Shown here: piece after piece, positions 16,156 to 25,144 of the stretch
How positions within the stretch are numbered: the stretch's first letter is position 1
Layout of the letters: each line of letters opens with the position of its first letter
Assembly: GCA_039923455.1 (NCBI GenBank)
Contig: JBDTCS010000139.1
Location: 1-27,992, forward strand
Direction: 5' to 3'
Length of the DNA stretch: 27,992 nt
DNA from: JBDTCS01 sp039923455
GTDB lineage: Bacteria > Bacteroidota > Ignavibacteria > Palsa-1295
The notes under the pieces: generated by a model
Told to the model about the DNA's origin: nothing
Databases searched by the model: none
Seen by the model: the letters and a program-made list of their open reading frames with translations, nothing else
Position numbers and translations under genes: made by a program

Positions 16156-17727
16156 TTAGTGCGCAACGGGCGCATACTGCGACTGTGCAGGCTTTTCCGG
16201 CGTCGTTACAACCACACCGTTCTCTTTTGCCTTGAGCAATCCATCCGAGAGTGAGTACATCGCCTTCTCGCTCACCTTGAGAAAATGCATTGGCTGAATT
16301 CCAATCCATACCATTAAGGCGACGAGCGGTATGACCGCGAGAATCTCCCGCTTGGAAAGATCGGTGATCGGATGGCCGCCATGTTCGGTGCTATGGTTTT
16401 TGCCAAAGACGAACCGCTGATACATCCACAGGAGATACACTGCCGCAAGTATTACTCCGGTGGCCGAGAAAATCGCATACGCCCAACTGTTCAGAATCGG
16501 TGAGCGATACGCACCCATCATCGTAAGATATTCTCCAACGAAGCCATTCAGTCCTGGCAAACCGACGCTCGAAAAAATTGCGATACCAAAAAAGACGGTG
16601 AATGCCGGGACGGTGAGTGCGAGTCCACCATACTCCGATAGCTCTCGTGTATGTCGACGATCATACATCATTCCGAACATCATGAAGAGCATACCGGTCG
16701 AGAGTCCGTGACTAACCATCTGTATCACCGAGCCTTGCAGACCCTCGCGTGTCATCGAAAAAATTCCAAGCACGATAAAACCCATGTGCGTCACGCTCGA
16801 ATAGGCAATCAGCTTTTTGATATCTGTTTGCACCATCGCGACGAGCGCGCCATAGATGATACCGATCACCGCAAGTGTCGTCATGAGCGATGCATAATCA
16901 AAACTCGCCTGCGGAAACAAACCAAGGTTGAAGCGGATGAGACCGTAGGTGCCCATCTTGAGCAACACACCCGCAAGAATCACAGAACCCGCAGTGGGTG
17001 CCTCGACGTGTGCATCCGGAAGCCAGGTGTGGAGCGGAAAGAGTGGCACTTTTATAGCAAACGAAAGTGCAAACGCAAGGAACAGATAATGCTGCACGTC
17101 GATGGGCAACGACCGGCTGACCGCATACAGCTTTGTCAAATCGCTCGTGAAATATCCGAGTGAATGCGAAGCCGCGATCCCAAGCCAGATGATCGCGACG
17201 AGCATCAGCAAGGATCCCGCCATCGTATAAATGAAAAACTTTACGGATGCATAGATGCGGCGCTTGCCACCCCAAATTCCGATGATGAAGTACATCGGAA
17301 TAAGTATGACCTCCCAAAACATGTAGAAGAGAAAAAGATCGAGCGAGCAAAACACGCCGATCATTCCTGTTTCGAGTAACATCAATAGTGCCATGAATGC
17401 CGGTACACTCTTCTGTACGGAATTCCATGTACCAATCAGCGTGATCACCATAAGGAATGTCGTGAGCAATACGAGCATCATCGACATTCCATCCACGCCA
17501 ACGAAATACGAGAGATTAAGCCCGGACATCACAACCCACGGCATCTGCTCTTTCAGACTGAAGCCGGCAATGCTGCCATCAAACTGCGTATAGACGTAAA
17601 CCGAAAGCGCGAATGTCAGGAGTGACACCACGAGCGCAATCATCTTTGCGACCGTGGCACTCTTTGTTAGAAGTGCACCGATGGCGCCGAGCAAAGGAAG
17701 AAAGATCAGTACAGAAAGTAAACCCAT
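16156..17727 (-). CDS. nuoM: NADH-quinone oxidoreductase subunit M
   Basis: NuoM is the middle antiporter-like subunit of the complex I membrane arm. The 523-residue chain carries the essential Glu (E139 in MFWEVILIPMYF), the channel Lys (K226 in FAIKVPLFPLHTWLPDAHVEAP) and the distal Lys (K257 in LLKMGTYG). These correspond to E144, K234 and K265 of E. coli NuoM. The family box GSVILAGVLLKMGTYG is intact. It lies between nuoL (89 bases upstream) and nuoN in the usual L-M-N order. Confidence 0.97.
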   Translation of the reverse strand: MGLLSVLIFLPLLGAIGALLTKSATVAKMIALVVSLLTFALSVYVYTQFDGSIAGFSLKEQMPWVVMSGLNLSYFVGVDGMSMMLVLLTTFLMVITLIGTWNSVQKSVPAFMALLMLLETGMIGVFCSLDLFLFYMFWEVILIPMYFIIGIWGGKRRIYASVKFFIYTMAGSLLMLVAIIWLGIAASHSLGYFTSDLTKLYAVSRSLPIDVQHYLFLAFALSFAIKVPLFPLHTWLPDAHVEAPTAGSVILAGVLLKMGTYGLIRFNLGLFPQASFDYASLMTTLAVIGIIYGALVAMVQTDIKKLIAYSSVTHMGFIVLGIFSMTREGLQGSVIQMVSHGLSTGMLFMMFGMMYDRRHTRELSEYGGLALTVPAFTVFFGIAIFSSVGLPGLNGFVGEYLTMMGAYRSPILNSWAYAIFSATGVILAAVYLLWMYQRFVFGKNHSTEHGGHPITDLSKREILAVIPLVALMVWIGIQPMHFLKVSEKAMYSLSDGLLKAKENGVVVTTPEKPAQSQYAPVAH

Positions 17728-17783
17728 GTACTCTAACTAATCAGACAGATAACTATTCAGACAAAATCAAGTCAAAAAGCATC

Positions 17784-17808
17784 GACAAAAACAGGAGTGT
17801 ATAACTCC
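17784..17808 (-). terminator. Weak terminator- or attenuator-like hairpin between nuoL and nuoM
   Basis: On the minus strand GGAGT-tatac-ACTCC forms a 5-bp stem with a 5-base loop, followed by TGTTTTTG. It begins 9 bases after the nuoL stop. The stem is short, so it would lower rather than stop read-through into nuoM. Confidence 0.3.
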
Positions 17809-17816
17809 CAAGCCTA

Positions 17817-19772
17817 TCACCAAATCAAATAGCTGACAACGAGCAGCAGGCCAATCACGATCATGATCGCATAATTCTGGATAAAGCCAGTTTGTATCTT
17901 GCGAATTATCTCAGAGGCTCCTCCAGTGAGCGAAGCAAGACCATTGACGACGCCATCAAGGATCTTAACATCGACAATCTTATATAAGAAGCTGTTGCTT
18001 GTGAAATAGGTCGGCTGCACTATGAGATTATCATAGATCTCATCAACATAAAACTTGTTGACTGCGAGACGGTATGGCGTACCGAGTGTAGCTTCATCGC
18101 GTTCGAGCGTTGTCTTCTTCTTATACAACCGATACGCAAGCCCGATACCGCATAACGCGATCGCGACAGAAACGAACATGAAGACGATCTCCGTGCTGCT
18201 CGAATAACTTGACGTTATCACCATCGCGGTCTCTTCACCCTTTTCGAGGACCGGCGCGAGCCAATGCTCAAAAGTATTTCCACCACCGAGCACGCCAGGG
18301 ATGTTCAAGAATCCTCCGAGCACCGAAAGCACCGCAAGCACTACGAGTGGCATCCACATCGTCCAATTCACTTCATGCGGTGGGTGATGTTGGACATCGA
18401 ATCGCTCCTTACCATAGAACGTAAGATAGACGAGTCGGAACATATAGAACGCCGTCATGAGCGCTGCGAGTGCACCCATCAACCAAAGGAAAATGCTTCC
18501 ACGACTAAGCGCACTCCAGAGTATCTCATCCTTTGAGAAAAATCCTGCGAAGGGCGGAATGCCAGCGATGGCAAGTGTCGCGATGAGGAAGGTCCAGAAT
18601 GTGATAGGCAGATATTTTTTCAGTCCACCCATACGTTGCATGTTCTGCTCATGATGCATTGCTTCGATCACTGCGCCGGAACCCAAGAACAAGCACGCTT
18701 TGAAGAATGCATGCGTCATCACGTGAAACACACCCGCTGTAAACGCGCCGACACCGAGCGCAAGAAACATATAACCCAGTTGCGAGATAGTCGAATAGGC
18801 AAGCACCTTCTTGATATCATTCTGAAATATTGCAATGATCGCAGCAAAGACAGCAGTCGCGGCTCCAACCGCGGCAACGACAGCGAGTGTTGTCGGAGAA
18901 AGCGCGAAGAGCATATTCGAGCGAGCAACCAAGAAGATACCGCTCGTGACCATCGTCGCAGCATGGATAAGCGCCGATACGGGTGTTGGACCCGCCATAG
19001 CATCCGGCAACCAAACATAGAGCGGTATCTGTGCGCTCTTTCCCGTGCAAGCCAGAAAGAGCATGAGCGTAATAAATCCGACCGTCCAATCACCAGGTGC
19101 AATTCCTGCAACCAAACCTGCATGTCGAACACCATCGATCATGTTTCCGCCGGAGCCAAGAATATCAATGTAATTCAAGCTACCATAGACGGCGATCATC
19201 GCTCCCATCGCGAGCAGGTACCCAAAGTCACCGATACGATTCACGATGAATGACTTCTTCGCAGCGTCGGTGTTCTTCTTCTCTTCATACCAAAAGCCGA
19301 TAAGAAGATAACTGCAGAGGCCTACGCCTTCCCAGCCGAGAAACGTCCAAAGATAATTATCGGCCATGACGAGTTGGAGCATCATGACAATAAAAAGATT
19401 CAGATAGGTGAAGAAGCGCGGAAAGCTTCTATCGCCCTTCATGTATCCAATCGAGTAGAGATGGATCAACGTGCCAACGCCCGTGATGATCAGCATGAAC
19501 ACGATAGAGAGTTGATCAATCAGATAGGCAATGCCGATATGGATCACACCAACATCAAGCCAATGTGCGATCGTGATATGGATAGCACGTTCTTCCGGAG
19601 CACGACCGAGCAAGTCAATGAACACGAGTGCCGACGCTATGAAGCTGATAAACACGGCAAACGTAGCGACCCAACCTGAGATCGCATGGTTCTTCAAGCG
19701 ACCGCCGATGAAGACGTTAAATAGAAACCCAACTAAGGGTGCAAGGACGATCAGTAGTATCAACGGTGTCAC
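17817..19772 (-). CDS. nuoL: NADH-quinone oxidoreductase subunit L
   Basis: NuoL is the distal antiporter-like subunit of complex I and bears the long lateral helix that runs along the membrane arm. The 651-residue length is near the 613 of E. coli. E148 lies in FLGWEGVGLCSYLLIGFWYE and K245 in ACTGKSAQIPLYVWLPDAMAGPTPVSALIHAATMV-type sequence, with the family-typical His270. The C-terminal part (about 530-651) contains a hydrophobic helix, a polar stretch KKKTTLERDE and a final membrane helix, which fits the lateral helix and its anchor. It follows nuoK by 88 bases. Confidence 0.97.
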   Translation of the reverse strand: MTPLILLIVLAPLVGFLFNVFIGGRLKNHAISGWVATFAVFISFIASALVFIDLLGRAPEERAIHITIAHWLDVGVIHIGIAYLIDQLSIVFMLIITGVGTLIHLYSIGYMKGDRSFPRFFTYLNLFIVMMLQLVMADNYLWTFLGWEGVGLCSYLLIGFWYEEKKNTDAAKKSFIVNRIGDFGYLLAMGAMIAVYGSLNYIDILGSGGNMIDGVRHAGLVAGIAPGDWTVGFITLMLFLACTGKSAQIPLYVWLPDAMAGPTPVSALIHAATMVTSGIFLVARSNMLFALSPTTLAVVAAVGAATAVFAAIIAIFQNDIKKVLAYSTISQLGYMFLALGVGAFTAGVFHVMTHAFFKACLFLGSGAVIEAMHHEQNMQRMGGLKKYLPITFWTFLIATLAIAGIPPFAGFFSKDEILWSALSRGSIFLWLMGALAALMTAFYMFRLVYLTFYGKERFDVQHHPPHEVNWTMWMPLVVLAVLSVLGGFLNIPGVLGGGNTFEHWLAPVLEKGEETAMVITSSYSSSTEIVFMFVSVAIALCGIGLAYRLYKKKTTLERDEATLGTPYRLAVNKFYVDEIYDNLIVQPTYFTSNSFLYKIVDVKILDGVVNGLASLTGGASEIIRKIQTGFIQNYAIMIVIGLLLVVSYLIW

Positions 19773-19860
19773 GATGCTGTATGCTTCTTGCTACTTTATT
19801 GATCTAAAACTTACCTACTCAAAAACAATTCTGCTGCGAGCTAAATGGTCGCTTGCGCGT

Positions 19861-20163
19861 TTACCATTTCATCACATTAATTTGGTTGATCTCGACGGTC
19901 TCCTTATTTCGGAAGAGCGCTATCACGATCGCGAGTCCGACTGCCGCTTCGGCTGCCGCAACAGTCATAACGAAAAACACGAGTATCTGTCCGGCTTGAT
20001 TACCCATGAATTGCGCGAAGGCGATCAACGTCAGATTCACAGCGTTCAGCATTAGCTCGACGCACATGAAGATGATGATTGCGTTTCTGCGAAATAGCAC
20101 TCCTGCTGCTCCGACAAAGAACAGTATTGCAGAGACCGCTAAATAATGGGTAAGTGGTGTCAT
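19861..20163 (-). CDS. nuoK: NADH-quinone oxidoreductase subunit K
   Basis: NuoK is a 100-residue, three-helix subunit of the complex I membrane arm. Both conserved membrane glutamates needed for proton transfer are present at the E. coli positions: E36 in FMCVELMLNAVNL and E72 in VAAAEAAVGLAI. The reading frame is open upstream to 20376, but family members start at MTPLTHYLAV, and a longer start would overlap nuoJ. I therefore chose the ATG at 20161-20163. It begins 34 bases after the nuoJ stop. Confidence 0.96.
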   Translation of the reverse strand: MTPLTHYLAVSAILFFVGAAGVLFRRNAIIIFMCVELMLNAVNLTLIAFAQFMGNQAGQILVFFVMTVAAAEAAVGLAIVIALFRNKETVEINQINVMKW

Positions 20164-20197
20164 GCCTTTGAACGCTTGAACTTCAACTTTTTGATAA

Positions 20198-20707
20198 TCA
20201 CACCAATCGCTTCTTTGCAAGTATGATCGCCCCAACGGCTGCGGAGATGAGAATGATCGAAGCCATCTCGAAGGGAAACGAATAACTTGTATAGAGCGTC
20301 CGACCAATGCCCTCGGTTGTTCCGAGCACAATCGAATTCGGCGCCATCGCCTGCGGCATTTTGTCGGAGGATGCATAGATCACAGCCAACACTTGCGCGA
20401 GCACACCGAGCGCTGCAGCAAGACCGACAAATGTTTTCCAACCCTTTGGAAATATCTTCTCTTCGTTCTTTAGATTTAGCAACATGATGACGAACAGCAC
20501 AAGCACCATGATAGCACCAGCGTAGACTGTCACTTGCACAACCGCAAGAAATTGTGCATGCAGGGTCAAATAGAGCCCAGCAAGACACATGAATGTAAGC
20601 ACAAGCATCAGCGCACTCACAATGGCGCTCTTACCCGTCACCATAAGTAGCGCAAAGGCCACAGCACCTGTTGCGAGAACCCAAAAAACGATCTGCTCTA
20701 ATTCCAT
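20198..20707 (-). CDS. nuoJ: NADH-quinone oxidoreductase subunit J
   Basis: NuoJ is a five-helix subunit of the complex I membrane arm; its third helix takes part in the conformational coupling of quinone reduction to proton pumping. The 169-residue chain (184 in E. coli) shows the family block VQVTVYAGAIMVLVLFVIML followed by LNLKNEE. It is the first gene of the run. The next gene upstream is an outer-membrane protein, not nuoI, so the nuo cluster starts here with only its membrane half. No clear ribosome-binding site or TAnnTTTG promoter element is seen in the 54-base upstream spacer. Confidence 0.95.
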   Translation of the reverse strand: MELEQIVFWVLATGAVAFALLMVTGKSAIVSALMLVLTFMCLAGLYLTLHAQFLAVVQVTVYAGAIMVLVLFVIMLLNLKNEEKIFPKGWKTFVGLAAALGVLAQVLAVIYASSDKMPQAMAPNSIVLGTTEGIGRTLYTSYSFPFEMASIILISAAVGAIILAKKRLV

Positions 20708-20728
20708 TTAAATCGAAGTAGTCTCGAC

Positions 20729-20779
20729 TATCTAAAGTAGTAAATTATCTAAAGTAGGAGATTATCTAAAATAGTAATG
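20729..20779. repeat. Three tandem copies of a 17-bp unit at the 3' end of the barrel gene
   Basis: Copies start at 20729, 20746 and 20763: TATCTAAAGTAGTAAAT, TATCTAAAGTAGGAGAT and TATCTAAAATAGTAATG. The third copy covers the last codons and the stop (TAA at 20762-20764) of the minus-strand outer-membrane protein gene, and the other two extend into the spacer before nuoJ. The array looks like a slippage duplication of the gene's own 3' end. Confidence 0.8.
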
Positions 20780-21298
20780 GACGGACGCTGATGGCAAAGG
20801 CAGCAATTCACCGGTTGGTTGAAACGAGGTCAACATTAAGTTGAACGCCAAGCCAATGGTGCTCCCCATTCCGAGTTCTATTCCCACGCCTGCGCCAATA
20901 CGAGTAGGTCCGTTGTAGGTGTTATGCACTACAGCGTCACTTGAGTTATCCGTATAGAAATAGGAAAATCCTGCGGCGCCATAGAAACGGGTTTTTTCTT
21001 GGACGAAGAGATCAAGTTCCGTTTGAAATCCAAGATCCCAGAACACTCCACCGCTAGTCTTCCATGCAAATCCCGAAACCATGTAGGCGAGTGGCAAGGG
21101 AAGATGATGACGAAACGAAAAGCCCAAGCCGGTTGCCAAATTTGCGTTAAGCCCAAAGCCGAAAATGTTTTCGGTCACGCTGGTCTTTTCAGAAGTCGCA
21201 GAAGCGTTCGAACCGGTTTGCGCCTGCGCTACAACTGCTCCGAGTGGGAACGAAGCGCAGATTAGAATGAGTATATATTTTCGAAAATAATTTTGCAT
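20762..21298 (-). CDS. Outer-membrane beta-barrel-like protein, function unknown
   Basis: The protein has 178 residues from the ATG at 21296-21298. That start gives a good Sec signal peptide (MQNYFRKY, then a hydrophobic core ending AVVAQA-QT at about residue 26). The longer open frame to 21343 would overlap the end of asnS and precede the signal with unrelated sequence. The mature part alternates polar and hydrophobic residues, with Gly/aromatic-rich strands (FGFGLNANLATGLGFSF, FYGAAGFSYFY, RIGAGVGIELGMG) and ends in YYFR. This is the look of a small eight-stranded barrel. I do not recognise a specific family. It lies 35 bases after asnS and may share its transcript. Confidence 0.7.
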   Translation of the reverse strand: MQNYFRKYILILICASFPLGAVVAQAQTGSNASATSEKTSVTENIFGFGLNANLATGLGFSFRHHLPLPLAYMVSGFAWKTSGGVFWDLGFQTELDLFVQEKTRFYGAAGFSYFYTDNSSDAVVHNTYNGPTRIGAGVGIELGMGSTIGLAFNLMLTSFQPTGELLPLPSASVHYYFR

Positions 21299-21333
21299 TA
21301 TAGTATCTGATATGTTCGGCACACTGATATTGA

Positions 21334-22683
21334 TCACGGCCAAATTCTGTTTAGTGTTCTTGGAAACGGTATCGCTTCACGAATATGATCGAGTTCACAA
21401 ATCCAAAGTACGAGTCGCTCTAAGCCAAGCCCAAATCCCGCATGAGGCACCGAGCCATATTTGCGAAGATCGAGATACCACTCGAAGGCCTCCAGCGGCA
21501 GATCGTGCTCTTTTATTCGCCCCATAAGAATATCATAATCATCTTCGCGTTGCGAACCACCGATGATCTCACCAAATTCCGGAAAGAGTACGTCCATCGC
21601 AAGTGCTTTATCCGGTTCGTTCGGATCGCGCTTCATATAAAACGCTTTGACCGCTGCTGGATAATGATGAACAATCACGGGTTGCTCATAGATCGAGGTG
21701 AGTGCTACTTCATCGTATGCACCGAAGTCATCACCATACGTAAACCGCTTAAAGGTCGGCGGAAGATCCTCTGTTCCCTTCTCGAGTTTCTCATCCCAAT
21801 ATTTATCGAGAATCTTTGCAGCCTCATCGTAGTGCAAACGTTTGAACGGCTGAAGCACCTTGCGCAATCGGGCTTCGAGTTTGCCTGTGCCTTCGTCCAG
21901 CGTTGCGAGTTCGGACATTCTCGAATCCAGAACTCGGTTTACGACAAAGTGAATAAAATCTTCAGCGAGTTGCATATCGCCATCGAGATCCATGAACGCA
22001 ACCTCAGGCTCAACCATCCAAAACTCTGTTAGATGTCGTTTGGTCTTCGAGCGCTCAGCACGAAATGTCGGGCCAAAGACATAGACTTTACCAAAGGCCA
22101 TCGCTCCAGCTTCGCCGTAAAGTTGTCCCGACTGCGAAAGATAGGCCATGCCCTCATCAAAATATTTCGTCTCGAAGAGAGTGCTCGTTCCCTCGGCAGC
22201 ATTCGGTGTTAGGATCGGTGCGTCAAAAAGAATAAACCCGCGCTCGTCGAAGAAATCACGAATCGCCTTCACAACCGTATGACGAACACGCATCGTGGCC
22301 CACGGACGTGTGGAGCGTAGCCAAAGATGGCGATGCTCCATCAGATATTCAATGCCGTGTTCTTTCGGAGTGATCGGATATTCCTGTGCAATCGCAACGG
22401 GCTCCACCTTACTGACAAACAACTCGATCCCGCCCGGAGCTTTCGCAGATTCCTGAACTTTGCCCGTGACTGATAGCGCAGATTCTTGACCTAGGGAGTC
22501 AAAAGCGGCAAAACTCGTATCGTCCACGACATTCTTCATCACGACGCATTGACAGGTACCGGTACCGTCTCGCAACAGAATAAACTGGATCTTGCCGCCC
22601 GAGCGCTTATTATAGAGCCAGCCATGCAGCGTCACCTCTTGGCCGATATGTTTACCGAGATCCTCTATATATATACGCTGCAT
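21334..22683 (-). CDS. asnS: Asparaginyl-tRNA synthetase
   Basis: This class IIb synthetase charges tRNA-Asn in the cytoplasm. The 449-residue chain begins with an OB-fold anticodon-binding domain (about 17-100, with HGWLYNKRSGGKIQFILLRD). The catalytic domain follows, with motif 2 FRAERSKTKRHLTEFWMVE (207-225) and motif 3 GFGLGLERLVLWICEL (416-431), ending in IPFPRTLNRIWP. The IPFPRT ending and the ELDHIREA segment fit AsnRS and AspRS-like enzymes. The bacterial AspRS insertion domain is absent and the RHLTEFWM motif fits AsnRS. E. coli AsnRS is 466 residues. A Bacteroidota-type -7 element lies 47 bases upstream. No T-box-like leader is visible. Confidence 0.95.
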   Translation of the reverse strand: MQRIYIEDLGKHIGQEVTLHGWLYNKRSGGKIQFILLRDGTGTCQCVVMKNVVDDTSFAAFDSLGQESALSVTGKVQESAKAPGGIELFVSKVEPVAIAQEYPITPKEHGIEYLMEHRHLWLRSTRPWATMRVRHTVVKAIRDFFDERGFILFDAPILTPNAAEGTSTLFETKYFDEGMAYLSQSGQLYGEAGAMAFGKVYVFGPTFRAERSKTKRHLTEFWMVEPEVAFMDLDGDMQLAEDFIHFVVNRVLDSRMSELATLDEGTGKLEARLRKVLQPFKRLHYDEAAKILDKYWDEKLEKGTEDLPPTFKRFTYGDDFGAYDEVALTSIYEQPVIVHHYPAAVKAFYMKRDPNEPDKALAMDVLFPEFGEIIGGSQREDDYDILMGRIKEHDLPLEAFEWYLDLRKYGSVPHAGFGLGLERLVLWICELDHIREAIPFPRTLNRIWP

Positions 22684-22729
22684 TCGCTTTCTTAGCCGCT
22701 TCGACTGATTGTTGGTTACTGAATTCTTG

Positions 22730-22737
22730 CAAATATA
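22730..22737 (-). promoter_or_regulatory. TAnnTTTG -7 promoter element for asnS
   Basis: The minus strand reads TATATTTG here, a perfect match to the Bacteroidota primary-sigma -7 consensus TAnnTTTG, with 46 bases left to the asnS ATG. No good TTTG -33 element is seen at the expected distance, so this rests on the -7 match and position. Confidence 0.5.
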
Positions 22738-22832
22738 CGGAGAACGGGCAATTCTGAAGGAATTTTGGATTCTGACCTAAGCAAAAATCGAGTATATCGT
22801 CAAAGACGCGCTGATATTATTCGAGTAACTGG

Positions 22833-22840
22833 TATATTTG
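22833..22840 (+). promoter_or_regulatory. TAnnTTTG -7 promoter element for the GT-C-like membrane protein gene
   Basis: The plus strand reads TATATTTG, identical to the element on the opposite strand for asnS, and lies 69 bases before the ATG at 22910. The -33 region is weak. Two identical outward-facing elements in one 226-base spacer make chance less likely. Confidence 0.5.
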
Positions 22841-22909
22841 TCGCCAAAGAGCCTCCATGCGCTCGTATGAACACCCGAAGAACCGGACCAAACCGGAAAA
22901 TATTATGTC

Positions 22910-25144
22910 ATGAAATTGGCGCTTCCAAGTATTCCGGTAAACAAAGCTCGACTCCCCTACTTCCGAGCCGTCTTAGGCCTTGGTGCCATCGTATTCGTAC
23001 TCTCCATTTTTGATGCTGATTTATATACGATCCTAAAGCTCTCGCTTACTTGCTTCGTGCTTTGCATTTTGCCGGGCAGCCTTCTGGTGCATACATTGCT
23101 GAATAAGTCGCTTTGGAGGGTTGAGACATGGCTCGTCGGAACTGCCCTCGGAATGAACTTACTGCCGGTACTATTTAAGCTCGCCGGATATTTTACGACG
23201 GATGCTACACTGGCCTGGCCAATCGTGATCGGCGCAATTGTTATTTTAAACATTCAACAGCTGTGGCAAGCCCGAGCGACAGTGTTCGTAGATAGCGCAA
23301 TCCAAGATGCCAGAAATTCCTCGGTGCCATTCTTAATAATAGTTCTTTTTTCCTTCACCTTCCTTGGGTTCTATAGCTTCCAATGTTTTGGGCGGGATCT
23401 GCATCGTGGAGTCTATAGCTTCAATCCCTACTTCGGCGGGGACATTCCGTTTCTGAGTGCGATGACCGAGTCATTTCAACGGAGCACGATATCATGCGAA
23501 TGGCACTACGGCAACCTTCCAAAACAATATCACGATTTCACATTCCGATTCATCGCCGGCTTGCGAAGCGTTTCTGGAGGTGATATCTATGATGCGATGT
23601 GGTATTGGCTCACTTCGTTCGATACGCTACTATTGCTTTCGTTGCTTTTTGTCGTTACCAAGAAGCTCATCGGCGATCGCAACCGAATGGTCGGATCAAT
23701 TGCTGCGTCGATCGCAGTTACGGTCTTCTTTCTTTTTCCCGGAAAGATGTTCGTGCTGTACGCGACCATTAGCGATAGCTTCAAAATTGGTGTCGTCGAA
23801 GGGCTCTTAGTGATTTATCTTTTTTCGGAGTATATCACTTCCGAGGAAGCGAAGCTGAAGAAAACTGCGGCCGCACTATTTTGGATCATTGGAATACTGG
23901 TCGCATTCTGGAAAGTGACAGATACTGTTGTAATCCTACCGGCGTTTTGTATTACGACATTTTTTTACTGTGTCCATCGCTCATCACTACCATTCAAACA
24001 AAGGTGGGCACCGCTGGGACTCTCGTTAGCCACTTTGATCGTGGGGCTGGTCGCTGCAAAAATTGCCTACCAGCCGATGGAGGCAGTATCCGGTACCTAC
24101 ATTATTGGAAGGCCGTTGGTGGTGGTCAACGAAGGACTGGTCTCTCTCTTTGGAGCGAGTGCCGCGAGGCTTACACCCGTGATGCCGACTTCCCACCTGA
24201 CGTTTAACGGAATACTTTCCGTTGTACTCCTGACTCCAATTTATTTGTTGTATGCGTTCGCCCAATCCGGGCGTGTGATAATTTCGTTATTGCTACTTCC
24301 TAAATTTACGAAGCGGCTCGGTGCCCATTCCTGGCTCACCGCCTTCACAATCGGCGCGATATTCTGTGGCTATCTTTTTGAGGTCGTCGCCTCGCCTGAG
24401 CATTATTTCTATGGCGATCTTTACCAGCCCCTTATGGCTAATGTGATAGCCACCTTTGGAATTGCGATCGTAGTCTCGGAAGCCTGGTGTGCAATTAGTA
24501 ATTGGATCACGAAGCGCCGATCGAATCAGCCGAAAGACAGAAAGTCGCGTGGTGCTTTTTCAGCACTAACGATCACGATTCTCGTCGTTGCGCTTTTTAT
24601 TGAGGGCTTCAGCGCTGTTCGTGCTTATCATTATCAATACTTTTTCCCAAAATCATCGGTGCCTATCGCACTGTTGACCGATCTACAGGAAGCAGGAAAA
24701 CGAACACCGCCGAACGCAATGATTGCGACTCGAAGGTTTAACCTGAATGTCGAGACAACCGCAGAGCCTCTCGGCAAAGCGCACGACATGTACCGAACCG
24801 ATTGGAACTTTGCGTTCTACGCCACAGCACTTGGTCGTCCCGTTGCGCTCGAAGCACCTGCCGACGGATTCTTCGGAGCAGTTGGTATTATCGCGCCAAA
24901 CCCAAAATGGCTCTTGACTCGAAATCCGTACTTTGAAGCAGACCTGCAAAGACGGTCTCGGCTGTTGGATACGATCTATGATTCGCAAGACGCTGCGAAA
25001 GTGATCGGGGCTGCTGATTCCCTTGGGGCTTCGCACATTCTCATCGATAAAACGATACACCAGCACATCGCACAATCACACCCGGGCTTGCTCGATACCG
25101 TCTTTGAAGGAAAATACCTAACCCTTTTGAAGGTTCGACGGTGA
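22910..25144 (+). CDS. Large polytopic membrane protein, GT-C glycosyltransferase-like
   Basis: The 744-residue protein has about a dozen hydrophobic segments in residues 15-580 and a soluble C-terminal part from about 588 (TDLQEAGKRTPPNAMIATRR) to the end. This layout, a multi-helix membrane domain with a periplasmic C-terminal domain, is that of GT-C enzymes that move sugars from lipid-linked donors. The first large periplasmic loop carries acidic motifs that could be catalytic (GRDLHRG, GGDIPFL), which is inference. The C-terminal end has a LGASHILIDK-type segment often seen in such proteins. No clear family is recognised and no polysaccharide genes flank it. It is a single-gene unit on the plus strand. 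Confidence 0.6.
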   Translation: MKLALPSIPVNKARLPYFRAVLGLGAIVFVLSIFDADLYTILKLSLTCFVLCILPGSLLVHTLLNKSLWRVETWLVGTALGMNLLPVLFKLAGYFTTDATLAWPIVIGAIVILNIQQLWQARATVFVDSAIQDARNSSVPFLIIVLFSFTFLGFYSFQCFGRDLHRGVYSFNPYFGGDIPFLSAMTESFQRSTISCEWHYGNLPKQYHDFTFRFIAGLRSVSGGDIYDAMWYWLTSFDTLLLLSLLFVVTKKLIGDRNRMVGSIAASIAVTVFFLFPGKMFVLYATISDSFKIGVVEGLLVIYLFSEYITSEEAKLKKTAAALFWIIGILVAFWKVTDTVVILPAFCITTFFYCVHRSSLPFKQRWAPLGLSLATLIVGLVAAKIAYQPMEAVSGTYIIGRPLVVVNEGLVSLFGASAARLTPVMPTSHLTFNGILSVVLLTPIYLLYAFAQSGRVIISLLLLPKFTKRLGAHSWLTAFTIGAIFCGYLFEVVASPEHYFYGDLYQPLMANVIATFGIAIVVSEAWCAISNWITKRRSNQPKDRKSRGAFSALTITILVVALFIEGFSAVRAYHYQYFFPKSSVPIALLTDLQEAGKRTPPNAMIATRRFNLNVETTAEPLGKAHDMYRTDWNFAFYATALGRPVALEAPADGFFGAVGIIAPNPKWLLTRNPYFEADLQRRSRLLDTIYDSQDAAKVIGAADSLGASHILIDKTIHQHIAQSHPGLLDTVFEGKYLTLLKVRR

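Noticed and set aside
14569..19253. Plus-strand frames of 80-205 codons opposite the nuo genes
   Set aside because: They are antisense shadows rich in His, Arg and Cys, without signal, motif or spacing, and the minus-strand nuo genes are certain.
22684..22733. T-box or other amino-acid-sensing leader for asnS
   Set aside because: The leader from the -7 element to the ATG is under 50 bases, and no T-box motif or stem series is present.
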